Assembly: GCF_011045115.1 (NCBI RefSeq)
Contig: NZ_JAAKZG010000006.1
Span: 248,001-312,000 of the forward strand
DNA: 64,000 nt
Reading direction: 5' to 3'
DNA from: Mesorhizobium zhangyense
GTDB lineage: Bacteria; Pseudomonadota; Alphaproteobacteria; Rhizobiales; Rhizobiaceae
A program made the position numbers and the translations under genes. The notes under the pieces are model-generated. The model was given only the letters and a program-made list of their open reading frames with translations. It was not told where the DNA came from and made no database searches. Positions 1-8,843 of the stretch are shown here, one piece after another; position 1 is the first letter of the stretch, and every line of letters begins with the position of its first letter.

Positions 1-206
1 TTCGCGAAAAGCTCGGCATCGACAAGCAGATGATCGCGGTGGAAAACACACGCAGCGGCATCGGCAAGCACTCCATGGTGCTGAACGACGCCACGCCGCA
101 TGTCGAAGTCGATCCCGAAACCTACGAAGTGCGCGCCGACGGCGAATTGCTGACCTGCCAGCCGGCGACCGTGCTGCCGATGGCGCAGAGGTATTTCCTG
201 TTCTAG
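1..206 (+). CDS. ureC: Urease subunit alpha, C-terminal end (partial)
   Basis: Only the last 67 codons lie in the window, in frame from base 3 to a TAG at 204-206. The translation runs from [19 protein letters not shown] through [20 protein letters not shown] to a terminal FLF, which is the characteristic C-terminus of the nickel-containing urease alpha chain that hydrolyses urea to ammonia and carbamate in the cytoplasm. ureE, ureF and ureG follow 3 kb downstream on the same strand, which supports the call. The active-site residues and the other structural subunits lie outside the window. Confidence 0.93.
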   Translation, partial: REKLGIDKQMIAVENTRSGIGKHSMVLNDATPHVEVDPETYEVRADGELLTCQPATVLPMAQRYFLF

Positions 207-240
207 GGATAGCTTCGCAAACGGCTTTCTCGGAGACATC

Positions 241-1035
241 ATGAAGCTCGAAATGGTCCAGGTGGACGCCTTCACCGACACGGTGTTTTCCGGCAATTCG
301 GCTGCCGTCGTGTTTCTCGACGACTGGCTGCCCGACACGGTGCTGCAGGGAATCGCGCTGGAAAACAATCTGGCCGAAACGGCGTTCCTGAAGCCGCGCG
401 ACGACCAGTGGGACATACGCTGGTTCACGCCGACCGACGAAGTGCCCTTCTGCGGCCATGCCACGCTCGCCTCGGCCTGCGCCCTGCATCGCCGCAAGGG
501 CATCGAGCGGCCGATGCGGTTTTCGACGCGCAAGGTCGGTGACATCGTCGTGACACCTGAGGGCGACGGCTACCGCATGGACATTCCACGCTTCGACCCG
601 AATTTCGACATTCCCGCAGACGCCCTCGTCAACAGCCTGCGCAGCGATGCCTGGGTAAAGACCTTCCGCAATCAGGAGAATTTCTTCGCCGAACTGGCTT
701 CAGAGGCTGATGTGCTCGCCTACCAGCCCGATCTGCCGGTGATCGCCAAACTCGGCTCCTTCGGCTTCTGCATCACGGCGCGCGGCGAAACGAGCGATTT
801 CGTCTCGCGCTATTTCGCGCCCGGCGCGGGCATCGCCGAAGACCCGGTGACCGGCTCGACCCATGCGACGCTCGCTCCCTACTGGGCGGAGAAGCTCGGG
901 AAGAAGAACCTCACCGCGCGCCAACTATCAGCACGTGGCGGAACGCTCGCCTGCGAGGTCGCTCCGGAACGCGTCTATCTGACGGGTGGCGCGGTGATCT
1001 ATATGGACGCGCAGATTTACGTTTCCCAAGCCTGA
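241..1035 (+). CDS. PhzF family isomerase/epimerase-like protein
   Basis: 264 aa, the usual size of PhzF/YddE proteins (diaminopimelate-epimerase-like fold). Family marks are VDAFTDTVFSGNSAAVV near the N-terminus, NNLAETAF containing the expected catalytic Glu (about residue 46), PFCGHATLA (about 69-77) and EDPVTGSTHATLAPYW near residue 200. The start ATG follows GGAGA by a few bases and lies 34 bp after the ureC stop, so it is probably co-transcribed with urease. Family members outside phenazine clusters are mostly of unknown substrate; no phenazine genes are seen here, so phenazine synthesis should not be assumed. Its position between ureC and ureE is unusual. Confidence 0.88.
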   Translation: MKLEMVQVDAFTDTVFSGNSAAVVFLDDWLPDTVLQGIALENNLAETAFLKPRDDQWDIRWFTPTDEVPFCGHATLASACALHRRKGIERPMRFSTRKVGDIVVTPEGDGYRMDIPRFDPNFDIPADALVNSLRSDAWVKTFRNQENFFAELASEADVLAYQPDLPVIAKLGSFGFCITARGETSDFVSRYFAPGAGIAEDPVTGSTHATLAPYWAEKLGKKNLTARQLSARGGTLACEVAPERVYLTGGAVIYMDAQIYVSQA

Positions 1036-1249
1036 TCCGGTCGGGCAAGGCATCTCCGGATGCCTGCTTTGCAAGCATCTGCACGGCAGGCGGGCAGTGC
1101 CGATTTCTGCCTGTGGACCGCGACGGCTTGCCACGCGGTCAAGGCTGGACAGGCCTCGATCAATCGGTATTTTGTGCACCGCACAATGGCCTTTGAGTCC
1201 CCTTTTCCTCCCAAAAGGCGCGGGCTCGCCATCAACAAGGAGCACAGTC

Positions 1250-1795
1250 ATGATCGGGAAGAAAGTTCCTTCCGTCACCTTCCGCACCCGCGTCCGCGAT
1301 GAGTCAATCGGCGGCCCGAATCCCTTCCGCTGGGAAGACAAGGCTTCGGCCGACTACTTCTCGGGCAAGCGCGTCGTTCTCTTCTCGCTGCCGGGCGCCT
1401 TCACCCCGACCTGCTCGACCTACCAGCTTCCTGACTTCGAAAAACTGCACGGCGAATTCCAGCAGCAGGGCATCGACGCGATCTACTGTATCTCGGTCAA
1501 CGACGCTTTCGTGATGAACGCCTGGGGCAAGTCGCAGAACCTCGAAAACGTCAAGCTCATCCCGGACGGCTCGGGCGAGTTCACCCGCAAGATGGGCATG
1601 CTGGTGGCCAAGGACAATCTCGGCTTCGGCATGCGTTCCTGGCGCTATGCCGCCGTCATCAACAATGGCCGCATCGAAAAATGGTTCGAGGAAGAAGGCT
1701 TTTCCGACAACTGCGACAGCGACCCCTATGGCGTCTCCTCGCCGCAGAACATTCTTGAGGCACTCAAGGCCGACGACGTGGCCGAGGCCGCCTGA
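1250..1795 (+). CDS. Peroxiredoxin, Prx5/AhpC-TSA type
   Basis: 181 aa thiol peroxidase. The peroxidatic motif PGAFTPTCS places the catalytic Cys at residue 55. WRYAAVINNGRIEKWFEEEG and a second Cys at about 155 (SDNCDSDPYGV) fit the Prx5 group, in which a distal Cys can act as resolving residue. The start chosen is the ATG at 1250, 12 bases after an AAGGAG ribosome site; the frame is open further upstream but gives no family-like sequence. It probably reduces H2O2 or alkyl hydroperoxides in the cytoplasm using glutathione or thioredoxin. A strong terminator follows, so it probably ends a transcript. Confidence 0.93.
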   Translation: MIGKKVPSVTFRTRVRDESIGGPNPFRWEDKASADYFSGKRVVLFSLPGAFTPTCSTYQLPDFEKLHGEFQQQGIDAIYCISVNDAFVMNAWGKSQNLENVKLIPDGSGEFTRKMGMLVAKDNLGFGMRSWRYAAVINNGRIEKWFEEEGFSDNCDSDPYGVSSPQNILEALKADDVAEAA

Positions 1796-1824
1796 GCCTG
1801 ACAGCGGCGAGCCCGACTATGATT

Positions 1825-1859
1825 AGCCCCGGCAGCGTTTTCGCGCCGGGGCTTTTTGT
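1825..1859 (+). terminator. Rho-independent terminator after the peroxiredoxin gene
   Basis: A nine-base-pair stem, AGCCCCGGC (1825-1833) with GCCGGGGCT (1845-1853), is followed by TTTTGTT. It lies 30 bp after the peroxiredoxin stop and should separate ureC-phzF-prx from the membrane protein, GST and ureEFG genes. Confidence 0.8.
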
Positions 1860-1920
1860 TGCCGGTAGCAAAGCGGTGCTCTAGGCTGCCCCCAACCGAT
1901 GTCACTTCGACGACAGGCTC

Positions 1921-2514
1921 ATGGACGCAGACACACACACCGTCGCGGAAGTCTTCCCCCATATCCGCATCGTCATGGGCATGGTCATCGGCCTTGGCGT
2001 GACCCGATTGCTTTCGGGTGTGGCGCGCATCGTTCAGCACCCGCGCGGCTATGCGCTCTACCCGGTGCATCTCGCCTGGGTGGCTATGCTGCTTCTGATG
2101 CTCATCCATTTCTGGTGGTGGGAATTCGGCCTGTTTCAGATCCAGCACTGGACCTTCGGCAAATATCTCTTCCTCATCGGCTACGCCGTCATCCTCTTTC
2201 TCATGTGCGCGCTGCTGTTTCCCGACAGCATGCTCGACTACAAGAGCTACGAGGATTTCTTCATATCGCGGCGAGCGTGGTTCTTCGGCCTGCTGGCCTC
2301 GACCTATCTGCTCGATGTCATCGACACGCTGCTCAAGGGCCAGGAACATTTCGCGCGTTTCGGCAACGAGTATATGATCCGCACGCCAATTTTCTTCGCG
2401 CTATCCATCATCGCCATCTTCACGACGAACCGGACGTTTCATATCCTGTTCGTGGCGACGGCATTGATCTATCAGGCGTCGTGGATCCTGCGCCTGTTCG
2501 ACGACATCGTGTGA
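1921..2514 (+). CDS. Hypothetical integral membrane protein
   Basis: 197 aa, almost entirely hydrophobic helices: about six can be counted, near residues 17-35, 49-66, 75-97, 115-130, 150-165 and 168-185. Many aromatic residues occur (HFWWWEFGLFQ). No enzymatic motif is recognised and I cannot assign a family. The start ATG at 1921 is the first in frame; no convincing Shine-Dalgarno is visible. It is followed 47 bp later by the GST gene on the same strand and sits downstream of the peroxiredoxin terminator, so a promoter in about 1860-1920 would be needed. It may be co-transcribed with the GST and ureEFG. Confidence 0.75.
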   Translation: MDADTHTVAEVFPHIRIVMGMVIGLGVTRLLSGVARIVQHPRGYALYPVHLAWVAMLLLMLIHFWWWEFGLFQIQHWTFGKYLFLIGYAVILFLMCALLFPDSMLDYKSYEDFFISRRAWFFGLLASTYLLDVIDTLLKGQEHFARFGNEYMIRTPIFFALSIIAIFTTNRTFHILFVATALIYQASWILRLFDDIV

Positions 2515-2561
2515 TCGGGCAGGCGACGGAAAACCGAATTCGGAAAGGCATCTTTCTTATC

Positions 2562-3167
2562 ATGTATAAAGCCGTCGGTTCGCGCGGGTCGCGGGTCAGC
2601 CGCGTCCTCTGGATGCTGGAGGAACTCGGGCTGCCTTACGAATTCGTCGAGGTCGCTCTGCGCTCGCCGGAAGCCTATGCGCTGAACCCCTCCGGCAAGG
2701 TGCCGGTGCTGATCGACGATGATCTGGTGGTGACCGATTCGGCTGCCATCTGCGTCTATCTCGGCGACAAGCACGCCGACAAAGGCATGGGCGCAAATCC
2801 GGGCATCACTGGGCGTGCCGAGATGGATTCCTGGATGCATTTCGCGCAGTCCGAACTCGAAGCGCCGCTGTGGAACAAGCTCCGCCACCGCTTTCTTCTG
2901 CCCAAGGACGTGCGGGTGGATGTCGGGCCAGCGGCGGCCCATGATTTTGCAAGCGAGGTCGAGGCGCTGGATCGCCGTCTCACTGGCAAGGAATTCGCGC
3001 TGGGCGATCGTTTCAGCGCCGTCGACGTGCTGCTAGGCGATATCGGCGGCTGGGCGCGCGGCGGTAAGTTCAAGGTCGCGTCCGATACGGTCAACGCCTA
3101 TTTCGATCGTGTCCTGTCACGGCCCGCCCGTGCCCGCGCCGACGCCAATGGAGGATCATTCCGATGA
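2562..3167 (+). CDS. Glutathione S-transferase family protein
   Basis: 201 aa. The N-terminal thioredoxin-like domain shows [31 protein letters not shown] with the cis-Pro of the VP motif, and the DSAAICVYL segment that contacts glutathione. A helical C-terminal domain follows, with the conserved capping region [14 protein letters not shown]. The start chosen is the ATG at 2562; the frame is open far upstream but that part is not GST-like. The stop overlaps the ureE start by four bases (ATGA), so the two are translationally coupled. The acceptor substrate cannot be read from sequence. Confidence 0.88.
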   Translation: MYKAVGSRGSRVSRVLWMLEELGLPYEFVEVALRSPEAYALNPSGKVPVLIDDDLVVTDSAAICVYLGDKHADKGMGANPGITGRAEMDSWMHFAQSELEAPLWNKLRHRFLLPKDVRVDVGPAAAHDFASEVEALDRRLTGKEFALGDRFSAVDVLLGDIGGWARGGKFKVASDTVNAYFDRVLSRPARARADANGGSFR

Positions 3168-3715
3168 AGCTCGACATACGCACCGACTTCACCAAGCTGC
3201 CCCGCGCCGTCTCGGTTCTTGCCGCCGGTGAGGCGTCGGGAGAGCCATTTGGTAGCGCCGCGCTCGCTCATGACGAGCGGCATCTGCGCCGGCGTGTCAT
3301 CGAACTGACAGGCGGCGACAAGGTGCTGGTCGACCTGCCAAAGCCGATTGCGCTGGGCGACCGCGACCGGCTGGTGCTGGAGGACGGCCGCCAAATCGAA
3401 ATCATCGCCGCCGACGAGCCGCTCTACGACATCCGCGCCCGCGACGCGGTACATCTGTCCGAGCTTGCCTGGCACATCGGCAACCGCCATCTCGCGGCAG
3501 GCATCGAGGCGGCCCGTATCCTCATCCTTCGCGACCACGTCATCAAGGCGATGCTGGAAGGGCTGGGCGCGACGGTGACGGATGTGTCGGAACCCTTCAA
3601 GCCGGTGCGTGGTGCCTATTCGGGCGAAACCGGCCATGGCCATTCGCATGGCCACGATCATGACCATGGGCATGATCACCATCATCACGACGGGCATCAT
3701 CACCACCATGACTGA
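3164..3715 (+). CDS. ureE: Urease accessory protein UreE (nickel metallochaperone)
   Basis: 183 aa. It delivers Ni(II) to the UreDFG-apourease complex. The N-terminal domain and the metal-binding domain with [11 protein letters not shown] and [13 protein letters not shown] match UreE. The C-terminus is a strongly histidine-rich tail (about residues 157-183, alternating His with Gly and Asp) expected to bind several nickel ions. The start overlaps the GST stop (ATGA) and the stop lies inside the ureF start region, so ureE is translationally coupled on both sides. This makes the GST gene part of the urease accessory transcript. Confidence 0.95.
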   Translation: MKLDIRTDFTKLPRAVSVLAAGEASGEPFGSAALAHDERHLRRRVIELTGGDKVLVDLPKPIALGDRDRLVLEDGRQIEIIAADEPLYDIRARDAVHLSELAWHIGNRHLAAGIEAARILILRDHVIKAMLEGLGATVTDVSEPFKPVRGAYSGETGHGHSHGHDHDHGHDHHHHDGHHHHHD

Positions 3716-4379
3716 ACAGCCGCGACAGATGGCGCTGCTGCGCCTGATGACATGGCTTTCGCCGGTCTTCCCGGTCGGCGGCTTCTCCTACAGCCACGGG
3801 CTGGAGCAGGCGGTTCATGGCGGGCTGATCAACAGCCGCGAGACGCTGCTCGACTGGCTGTCGCAACTGATCGAGATCGGCTCCGGCTGGAACGACGCCG
3901 TGCTTTTCGCCGAGAGCTGGCGGCGCGCGCGCGATGGCGGCGACCTAGCGGAGCTGGCCGAACTCGCGGAAGCTTTGGCCGGTTCGCAGGAGCGGCATAT
4001 GGAAACTATGCTGCAGGGCCAGGCCTTCGTCAGCGCCGCCCAATCATGGCCGCATCCTTTGCTCGCAAACCTGCCGGAAAGCTGCCCCTACTGCGTCGCC
4101 GTCGGCGCGGTTTCCGGTGCGCACGGCATACCGCTCGAAGACGCGCTTGGCGCATGGCTGCAAACCTTTGCGTCCAATCTCGTCCAGGCCTCGATCCGGC
4201 TGGGCGTCACTGGGCAGAGCGGCGGCGTCGAGATCATCGCCGCACTTGAAACGCTGACCACCGCGACCGCCGCGCGCGCCAAAAATTCGACGCTGGACGA
4301 TCTTGGCACCGCCACGCTGCTGTCCGACGTCATGGCCATGCGGCACGAAACCATGCATTCGCGGCTGTTCCGCTCCTGA
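3708..4379 (+). CDS. ureF: Urease accessory protein UreF
   Basis: 223 aa. Begins [19 protein letters not shown], followed by the family hallmark [13 protein letters not shown]; then all-helical with [19 protein letters not shown]. UreF bridges UreD and UreG in the complex that activates urease and is thought to check GTPase timing. The ATG at 3708 lies eight bases upstream of the ureE stop (3713-3715), so the genes overlap. The frame is open upstream but codes for nothing UreF-like. Length is normal for the family. Confidence 0.94.
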   Translation: MTEQPRQMALLRLMTWLSPVFPVGGFSYSHGLEQAVHGGLINSRETLLDWLSQLIEIGSGWNDAVLFAESWRRARDGGDLAELAELAEALAGSQERHMETMLQGQAFVSAAQSWPHPLLANLPESCPYCVAVGAVSGAHGIPLEDALGAWLQTFASNLVQASIRLGVTGQSGGVEIIAALETLTTATAARAKNSTLDDLGTATLLSDVMAMRHETMHSRLFRS

Positions 4380-4394
4380 AAGGATTTTTGTCCC

Positions 4395-5033
4395 ATGAAA
4401 TCGCAAAACGGCCCGCTTCGCATCGGCATTGGCGGCCCGGTCGGCTCCGGCAAGACGACACTGACGGAAAAGCTGTGCAAGGCGCTGCGCGACCACTATT
4501 CCATCGCCGTCGTCACCAACGACATCTACACGCGCGAAGACGCGATGATGCTGGCGCGGCTCCAGGCCCTGCCGGAAGAGCGTATCATCGGCGTCGAAAC
4601 CGGCGGCTGCCCACACACCGCGATCCGCGAGGACGCCTCGATCAATCTCGCGGCCATCGCCGAGATGAACAAGCGCTTCCCCGATCTCGATATCATCTTC
4701 ATCGAGTCCGGCGGCGACAATCTGGCCGCGACCTTCTCGCCCGACCTTGCCGATCTCAGCCTCTATGTCATCTCGGTCTGCCAAGGCGGCGACATACCGC
4801 GCAAGGGCGGGCCGGCGATCACGCGTTCCGACTTCCTCATCATCAACAAGAGCGATCTTGCGCCCTACGTGAATGTCGATCTCGAACTGATGGAACAGGA
4901 TGCTGCCAAGGCGCGCGGCAAGCGGCCTTTCGGCTTCACCGATCTGTCGCGCGGCGCCGGCTTGCAGAAAGTCATCGATTTCATCGTCGAGAATGGCGGT
5001 CTCCAAATAGACCAGCAGCGCCGCAGCGCTTGA
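4395..5033 (+). CDS. ureG: Urease accessory GTPase UreG
   Basis: 212 aa SIMIBI-class GTPase that couples GTP hydrolysis to nickel insertion. Motifs: P-loop [10 protein letters not shown] (13-22), [10 protein letters not shown], the metal-binding [13 protein letters not shown] (Cys-Pro-His), IFIESGGDN and the guanine-specificity NKSD. The start at 4395 is 15 bp after ureF, with an AAAGGA site. It is the last recognisable urease gene here; ureD, ureA, ureB and most of ureC must be upstream of the window. Confidence 0.96.
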   Translation: MKSQNGPLRIGIGGPVGSGKTTLTEKLCKALRDHYSIAVVTNDIYTREDAMMLARLQALPEERIIGVETGGCPHTAIREDASINLAAIAEMNKRFPDLDIIFIESGGDNLAATFSPDLADLSLYVISVCQGGDIPRKGGPAITRSDFLIINKSDLAPYVNVDLELMEQDAAKARGKRPFGFTDLSRGAGLQKVIDFIVENGGLQIDQQRRSA

Positions 5034-5107
5034 GGCAGGGCCGGATTCAGGTTGCCGCGCAGGGCGCGTAAAGGCATCCTCAGGCAAAATCGAAAAAGGG
5101 GAAAGCC

Positions 5108-5875
5108 ATGAGCGTGACGCAACTGACCGCGAAGAGCCGCACCAACCTGCCCTTCTACGAGGAGCGCGTCGACCTCGCCTGCGCCTTCCGCTGGACGGCG
5201 CGGCTCAACATGCATGAGGCCGTTGCCAATCATTTCTCGCTGGCCGTCAACGATGACGGCTCGCAGTTCCTGATGAACCCGAACCAGGTTCATTTCTCGC
5301 GCATCAAGGCGAGCGACCTTCTGCTGATCGACGCCAACGACCCGGAAACCATGAACCGGCCGGATGCACCCGACCCGACCGCGTGGGGCCTGCATGGCGC
5401 GGTGCATCGCAACTGCGCCCATGCGCGCTGCGTGCTGCATGTCCATTCCATCCACGCCACCGTTCTGGCTTCGCTGGCCGATTCCAAACTGCCGCCGGTC
5501 GACCAGAATTCGGCGATGTTCTTCAACCGCCATGTCGTCGATGAGCATTATGGCGGGCTGGCCTTCGAGGAAGAGGGCGAGCGCTGCTCACAGCTTTTGG
5601 CCGATCCCAAGGTCAAGGTGATGGTCATGGGCAACCACGGCGTTCTGGTCATCGGCCACAGCGTGGCGGATGCCTTCAACCAGCTCTATTATTTCGAGCG
5701 CGCCGCCGAGACCTACATCAAGGCGCTGTGGACCGGGCGGCCGCTGCGGTTGCTTTCCGACGAGATCGCCGAGAAGACGGCGAGCGAGATGGACGGCTAT
5801 CCCGGCCAGGCCGAGCGCCATCTTGCGGAGCTGAAGGCGATCCTGGATGAGCAGGAACCGGCATATCGGAATTGA
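5108..5875 (+). CDS. Class II aldolase/adducin family protein
   Basis: 255 aa. The fold family includes fuculose-1-phosphate aldolase, ribulose-5-phosphate epimerase and decarboxylating relatives. Visible marks are NHFSLAVNDDGSQFLMNPNQ near residue 38, the Zn-binding HVHS (His 111 and 113) and GNHGV (His 177). The usual catalytic acid of the aldolases is not obvious. AAAAGGGGAAA just upstream is a good ribosome site. It is 74 bp after ureG and nearly abuts the convergent HAD gene. The substrate is unknown; involvement in sugar metabolism is suggested only by the HAD gene and smo regulator beyond. Confidence 0.85.
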   Translation: MSVTQLTAKSRTNLPFYEERVDLACAFRWTARLNMHEAVANHFSLAVNDDGSQFLMNPNQVHFSRIKASDLLLIDANDPETMNRPDAPDPTAWGLHGAVHRNCAHARCVLHVHSIHATVLASLADSKLPPVDQNSAMFFNRHVVDEHYGGLAFEEEGERCSQLLADPKVKVMVMGNHGVLVIGHSVADAFNQLYYFERAAETYIKALWTGRPLRLLSDEIAEKTASEMDGYPGQAERHLAELKAILDEQEPAYRN

Positions 5876-5879
5876 TGGA

Positions 5880-6518
5880 TCAATCCAGGCCGAGATGGCC
5901 GCGCAATTCTTCCGCGCTGGCGACATAGATCGCGCCGGGCGGGGCTTCAGCCGGCTGCTGCGGCCAGAACAGGGTGCGCATGCCGGCGGCAACGCCGGCG
6001 GATGCGCCCGTCCAGCTATCTTCGACCACGCAAGCCCCTGACGGATCGACCTCAGCCAGCCATGCGGCGCGCAGGAACGGCTCGGGATCGGGTTTGCCCA
6101 GGCGTACATCGTTGCGGGTGACGGTCTTTATGCCGGGACGGTCAATGCCGATGACGCGCATGTTGGCCTCGACGATCAGCCGGTCGGAATTCGATACTAC
6201 CGCCTGCTGCGTGCCTTGCGCGCGCAGGTCGCGGAAGACTTCAACGGCACCGGGGCGCGGTTTCAGATTGCCGACATGTTCCATGTAGTAGACGTATTTG
6301 CGCACGATCCAATCGTCGAAGGCGAGCTTTAGCCCGAACTCGTCATGCAGCATTTCGTAGACCGGCAGAGCGGCGATGCCGAGCACGCGATCGTGCAGGT
6401 CGGCCGGCGGGTTGATGCCGAGGCTTTTCAGGACGGCGATCAGCGCCTGCTCGTGCAGCGGCTCGCTGTCGATCAGCGTTCCGTCCATGTCCCAGAATAC
6501 GGCTTGCGGCATCATCAT
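5880..6518 (-). CDS. HAD-superfamily sugar-phosphate phosphatase/phosphoglucomutase-like
   Basis: 212 aa with the HAD motifs in order: I, FWDMDGTLIDSEP (nucleophile DxD); II, VVSNSD; III, the lysine in RLGKPDPEPF; and IV, VVEDSWTGASAG. The helical cap after motif I places it with beta-phosphoglucomutase and 2-deoxyglucose-6-phosphatase types. Three consecutive Met codons start the gene; any could be used. It is divergent from the SorC-type regulator at 6748 across 229 bp. In related bacteria a HAD hydrolase accompanies polyol operons, so removal of a sugar phosphate arising from sorbitol or mannitol metabolism is plausible inference. Confidence 0.9.
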   Translation of the reverse strand: MMMPQAVFWDMDGTLIDSEPLHEQALIAVLKSLGINPPADLHDRVLGIAALPVYEMLHDEFGLKLAFDDWIVRKYVYYMEHVGNLKPRPGAVEVFRDLRAQGTQQAVVSNSDRLIVEANMRVIGIDRPGIKTVTRNDVRLGKPDPEPFLRAAWLAEVDPSGACVVEDSWTGASAGVAAGMRTLFWPQQPAEAPPGAIYVASAEELRGHLGLD

Positions 6519-6673
6519 AAAAATCCTTCCAAAACGGTCATAGAGCGTTTGCCGCCGGAGATAAACCGGTCGAAGGCGATATCTCCCCGCGGCTCGGGGT
6601 CACGGGCATTAGCCCGCGAGAATCGGAAAAGCCTCCCGATCCCACATGCGAGCAATTGACGCCACCAATAGAC

Positions 6674-6692
6674 AATTGCGCCCAGGCAAATT
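6674..6692. promoter_or_regulatory. Candidate operator of the SorC-type (polyol) regulator
   Basis: AATTGCGCCCAGGCAAATT is an imperfect inverted repeat 55 bp upstream of the regulator start and inside the divergent HAD/regulator promoter region. A related arrangement, AATTGCC and GGCAAAT separated by nine bases, overlaps the smoE promoter at 12579-12601. The shared half-sites suggest autoregulation plus control of the smo operon. This is inference from two sites only. Confidence 0.35.
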
Positions 6693-6747
6693 CCCTGCGA
6701 AAGTGATCGCTTCGGCCAAGAATGGCCCGGGAGGCACGGCAGGCATC

Positions 6748-7704
6748 ATGAACACCCGGCAGGAAACCGGTGGCGGACGGCTCGACGATGCGGCGCGCGC
6801 CGGCTGGCTCTATTATGTCGCCGGCAACACGCAGGACCAGATCGCCGGCAAGCTCGGCGTGTCGCGCCAGACCGCGCAGCGGCTGGTTTCGCTCGCCGTC
6901 TCCGAAGGGCTGATCAAGGTGCGGGTCGATCACCCCATTGCCAATTGCCTCGATCTCGCGGCCAGGCTGAAATCGCGCTTCGCGCTCGATCTGGTCGAGG
7001 TCGTGCCTAGCGACCCGGATTCGACCTCGACGACGATCGGCATAGCGGGTGCAGCGGCGGCCGAAATCGAGAAATGGCTGCGCAAGACCGAGCCCATCGT
7101 CATGGCGATCGGAACGGGGCGTACGCTGAAGGCGTCGATCGAGCAATTGCCGCCGATGGAGTGTACGCAGCACAAGGTGGTGTCGTTGACCGGCAACATT
7201 TCGCCGGACGGTTCCGCCGCCTTTTACAACGTCATCTTCACCATGGCCGACAGGATCAAGGCGCGCAGCTTTCCCATGCCGCTGCCGGTCATTGCCTCGT
7301 CGCCCGAGGAGCGCGAGATGCTGCTCGGCCAGCCGATGATCCAGCCGACGCTGGCGCTGGCCGCGCGCGCCGACGTGACTTTCGTCGGCATAGGCGACCT
7401 CGGGCCGAAGGCGCCGCTCTACGAAGACGGCTTTATCTCGGAGACCGAGTTGAAAGCCTTGCAGAAAGCAGGCGGCGTAGCCGAGATCGTCGGCTGGGTG
7501 TTCGACCGCGACGGCAAGCAGATCGACGGCATCACCAATGACCGCGTCGCCTCGGCACCGCTGCCGTCGCGCGAGAAATCACTTGTCGTGGCGCTCGCCA
7601 TGGGCGACCGCAAGCTGCCCGGCATACTGGCCGCCGTCACCCGCCGGCTGGTCAACGGGCTTATCACCGACGAGCGCACGGCGGCGGCGTTGCTGGCGGG
7701 GTGA
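6748..7704 (+). CDS. smoC: SorC/DeoR-type sugar-binding regulator, probable SmoC
   Basis: 318 aa. N-terminal HTH: AARAGWLYYVAGNTQDQIAGKLGVSRQTAQRLV up to about residue 50; then the SorC sugar-binding domain with IGTGRTLKASIEQLP, VSLTGNISPDG and VGIGDLGPKAPLYEDGFIS. Regulators of this type control sorbitol/mannitol operons in rhizobia, and the smo operon starts 5 kb downstream on the same strand. The start chosen is the ATG at 6748 (GGGAGG about 13 bases upstream); an upstream in-frame ATG at 6646 would add 34 unrelated residues. The gene symbol rests on family and neighbourhood. The intervening 5 kb of unrelated genes is unusual if it serves smo. Confidence 0.8.
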   Translation: MNTRQETGGGRLDDAARAGWLYYVAGNTQDQIAGKLGVSRQTAQRLVSLAVSEGLIKVRVDHPIANCLDLAARLKSRFALDLVEVVPSDPDSTSTTIGIAGAAAAEIEKWLRKTEPIVMAIGTGRTLKASIEQLPPMECTQHKVVSLTGNISPDGSAAFYNVIFTMADRIKARSFPMPLPVIASSPEEREMLLGQPMIQPTLALAARADVTFVGIGDLGPKAPLYEDGFISETELKALQKAGGVAEIVGWVFDRDGKQIDGITNDRVASAPLPSREKSLVVALAMGDRKLPGILAAVTRRLVNGLITDERTAAALLAG

Positions 7705-7709
7705 GACGA

Positions 7710-7994
7710 ATGACAATTCCTTACGAAGAGACCGGGGAAATAGCAGTCCGCCTGAGCAGTGAGCAGGCGGTGGTGCTGTTCGAGTTGCTGTCGCGCTGGT
7801 GCAACGACAACGATCGTCCAACGCCGGACCGCGCGTGCTTCGAAGATCGAAGCGAGTGTGCGGTTCTGCATGGCGTGCTGAGCGATCTGGAGACACAACT
7901 GGTCGCGCCGTTGCGCAGTGACTACAGACAAATCGTCAGCCGCTCGCGTGAACTGCTGGCTGAGCGCTGGGATGGCAGTGATCTGCGCAGATAG
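7710..7994 (+). CDS. Small hypothetical protein
   Basis: 94 aa from ATG 7710, six bases after the regulator stop (a GTG at 7701 overlapping that stop is an alternative). Acidic, soluble, predicted mostly helical, with one WCNDNDRPTPDRACFEDRSE segment. I recognise no family. Tight spacing suggests translation coupled to the regulator gene. Confidence 0.6.
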   Translation: MTIPYEETGEIAVRLSSEQAVVLFELLSRWCNDNDRPTPDRACFEDRSECAVLHGVLSDLETQLVAPLRSDYRQIVSRSRELLAERWDGSDLRR

Positions 7995-8008
7995 CGTTTG
8001 AGCGAGAC

Positions 8009-8710
8009 TCAGCTGATCGCCGCTTCCTCCTGTACCTTCCAGCCGGCGACCCACTGCCTGCGCAGCATTTCACCTTCGCCATGGAAAAAGTCGTCGAGTA
8101 GCGCGCTGTCTTCGACCCGGTTGCTGCGGAAATTGCGCAGATCCTGGCGCAGCTCGCACCAGGCGACGATGTTTGCGACTTCCGAATAATAGATCAGCGC
8201 GATCGGCCGGATGATCCTCTCGGTCGCGCGGCCATATTCGTCGCGGTAGCGGATCTCGATCTTCTGCTCATCGCGGATGGCGCGCCTGACCAGTGCGAAA
8301 TCGACGCCCTCGGGCGGCGGCGCTACCGTGCCCCAGGCGTGAAGGGCATTGCCGGTGAGCGTCTGGCGCAGCGGTGCCGGCATGGCGGCGGCGATCTTCT
8401 GGTTCACGCGCTTGGCCGCCTGCTTCAGCTCGACGTCGCCGGTGCGCTCAAGAAGCGCCAGCGCCAGCACGATCGCCTCGGTTTCCTCGATGGAAAACAT
8501 CAGCGGCGGCAGGTCGAAGCCGGGGCGCAGGATGTAGCCGATGCCGCGCCCGCCCTCGATCGGCACGCGCATGGCCTGAAGTGCGGCCACATCGCGGTAG
8601 ATGGAACGCTGTGTGACCTCAAGCTGCTCGGCGATCTGCGCAGCCGTCACGGGCTTTCGTGCGAGCCTCAGTATCTGGATGATCTCGAATAGGCGGGACG
8701 CCTTGCGCAT
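8009..8710 (-). CDS. YafY/DeoR-type HTH regulator with WYL domain
   Basis: 233 aa. The N-terminal winged helix has LFEIIQILRLARKPVTAAQIAEQLEVTQRSIYRDVAAL; a WYL domain follows, with ALIYYSEVANIVAWCELRQDLRNFRSNRV. WYL regulators bind small ligands, and several bind nucleic acid or nucleotides. The ATG at 8710 starts MRKASRLFEI; the frame is open 45 codons upstream but that part is not conserved-looking. It is divergent from the LysE exporter (133 bp gap), which it may control. Ligand unknown. Confidence 0.88.
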   Translation of the reverse strand: MRKASRLFEIIQILRLARKPVTAAQIAEQLEVTQRSIYRDVAALQAMRVPIEGGRGIGYILRPGFDLPPLMFSIEETEAIVLALALLERTGDVELKQAAKRVNQKIAAAMPAPLRQTLTGNALHAWGTVAPPPEGVDFALVRRAIRDEQKIEIRYRDEYGRATERIIRPIALIYYSEVANIVAWCELRQDLRNFRSNRVEDSALLDDFFHGEGEMLRRQWVAGWKVQEEAAIS

Positions 8711-8843
8711 GCCGATTTCCTGTCGCGCTCCTGATCGCAACTGACAATACCCTGGCCATTGGCCTTCTGTATACGGCCCGTCATCGGCTTGAAAAACAAC
8801 GATATCGACGCGGGAAGCCGCGAAATGCGGCGGGGCAACTGAC

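Noticed and set aside
1899-2561. Upstream extension of the GST frame
   Set aside because: The extended part overlaps the membrane protein gene in another frame and has no GST similarity.
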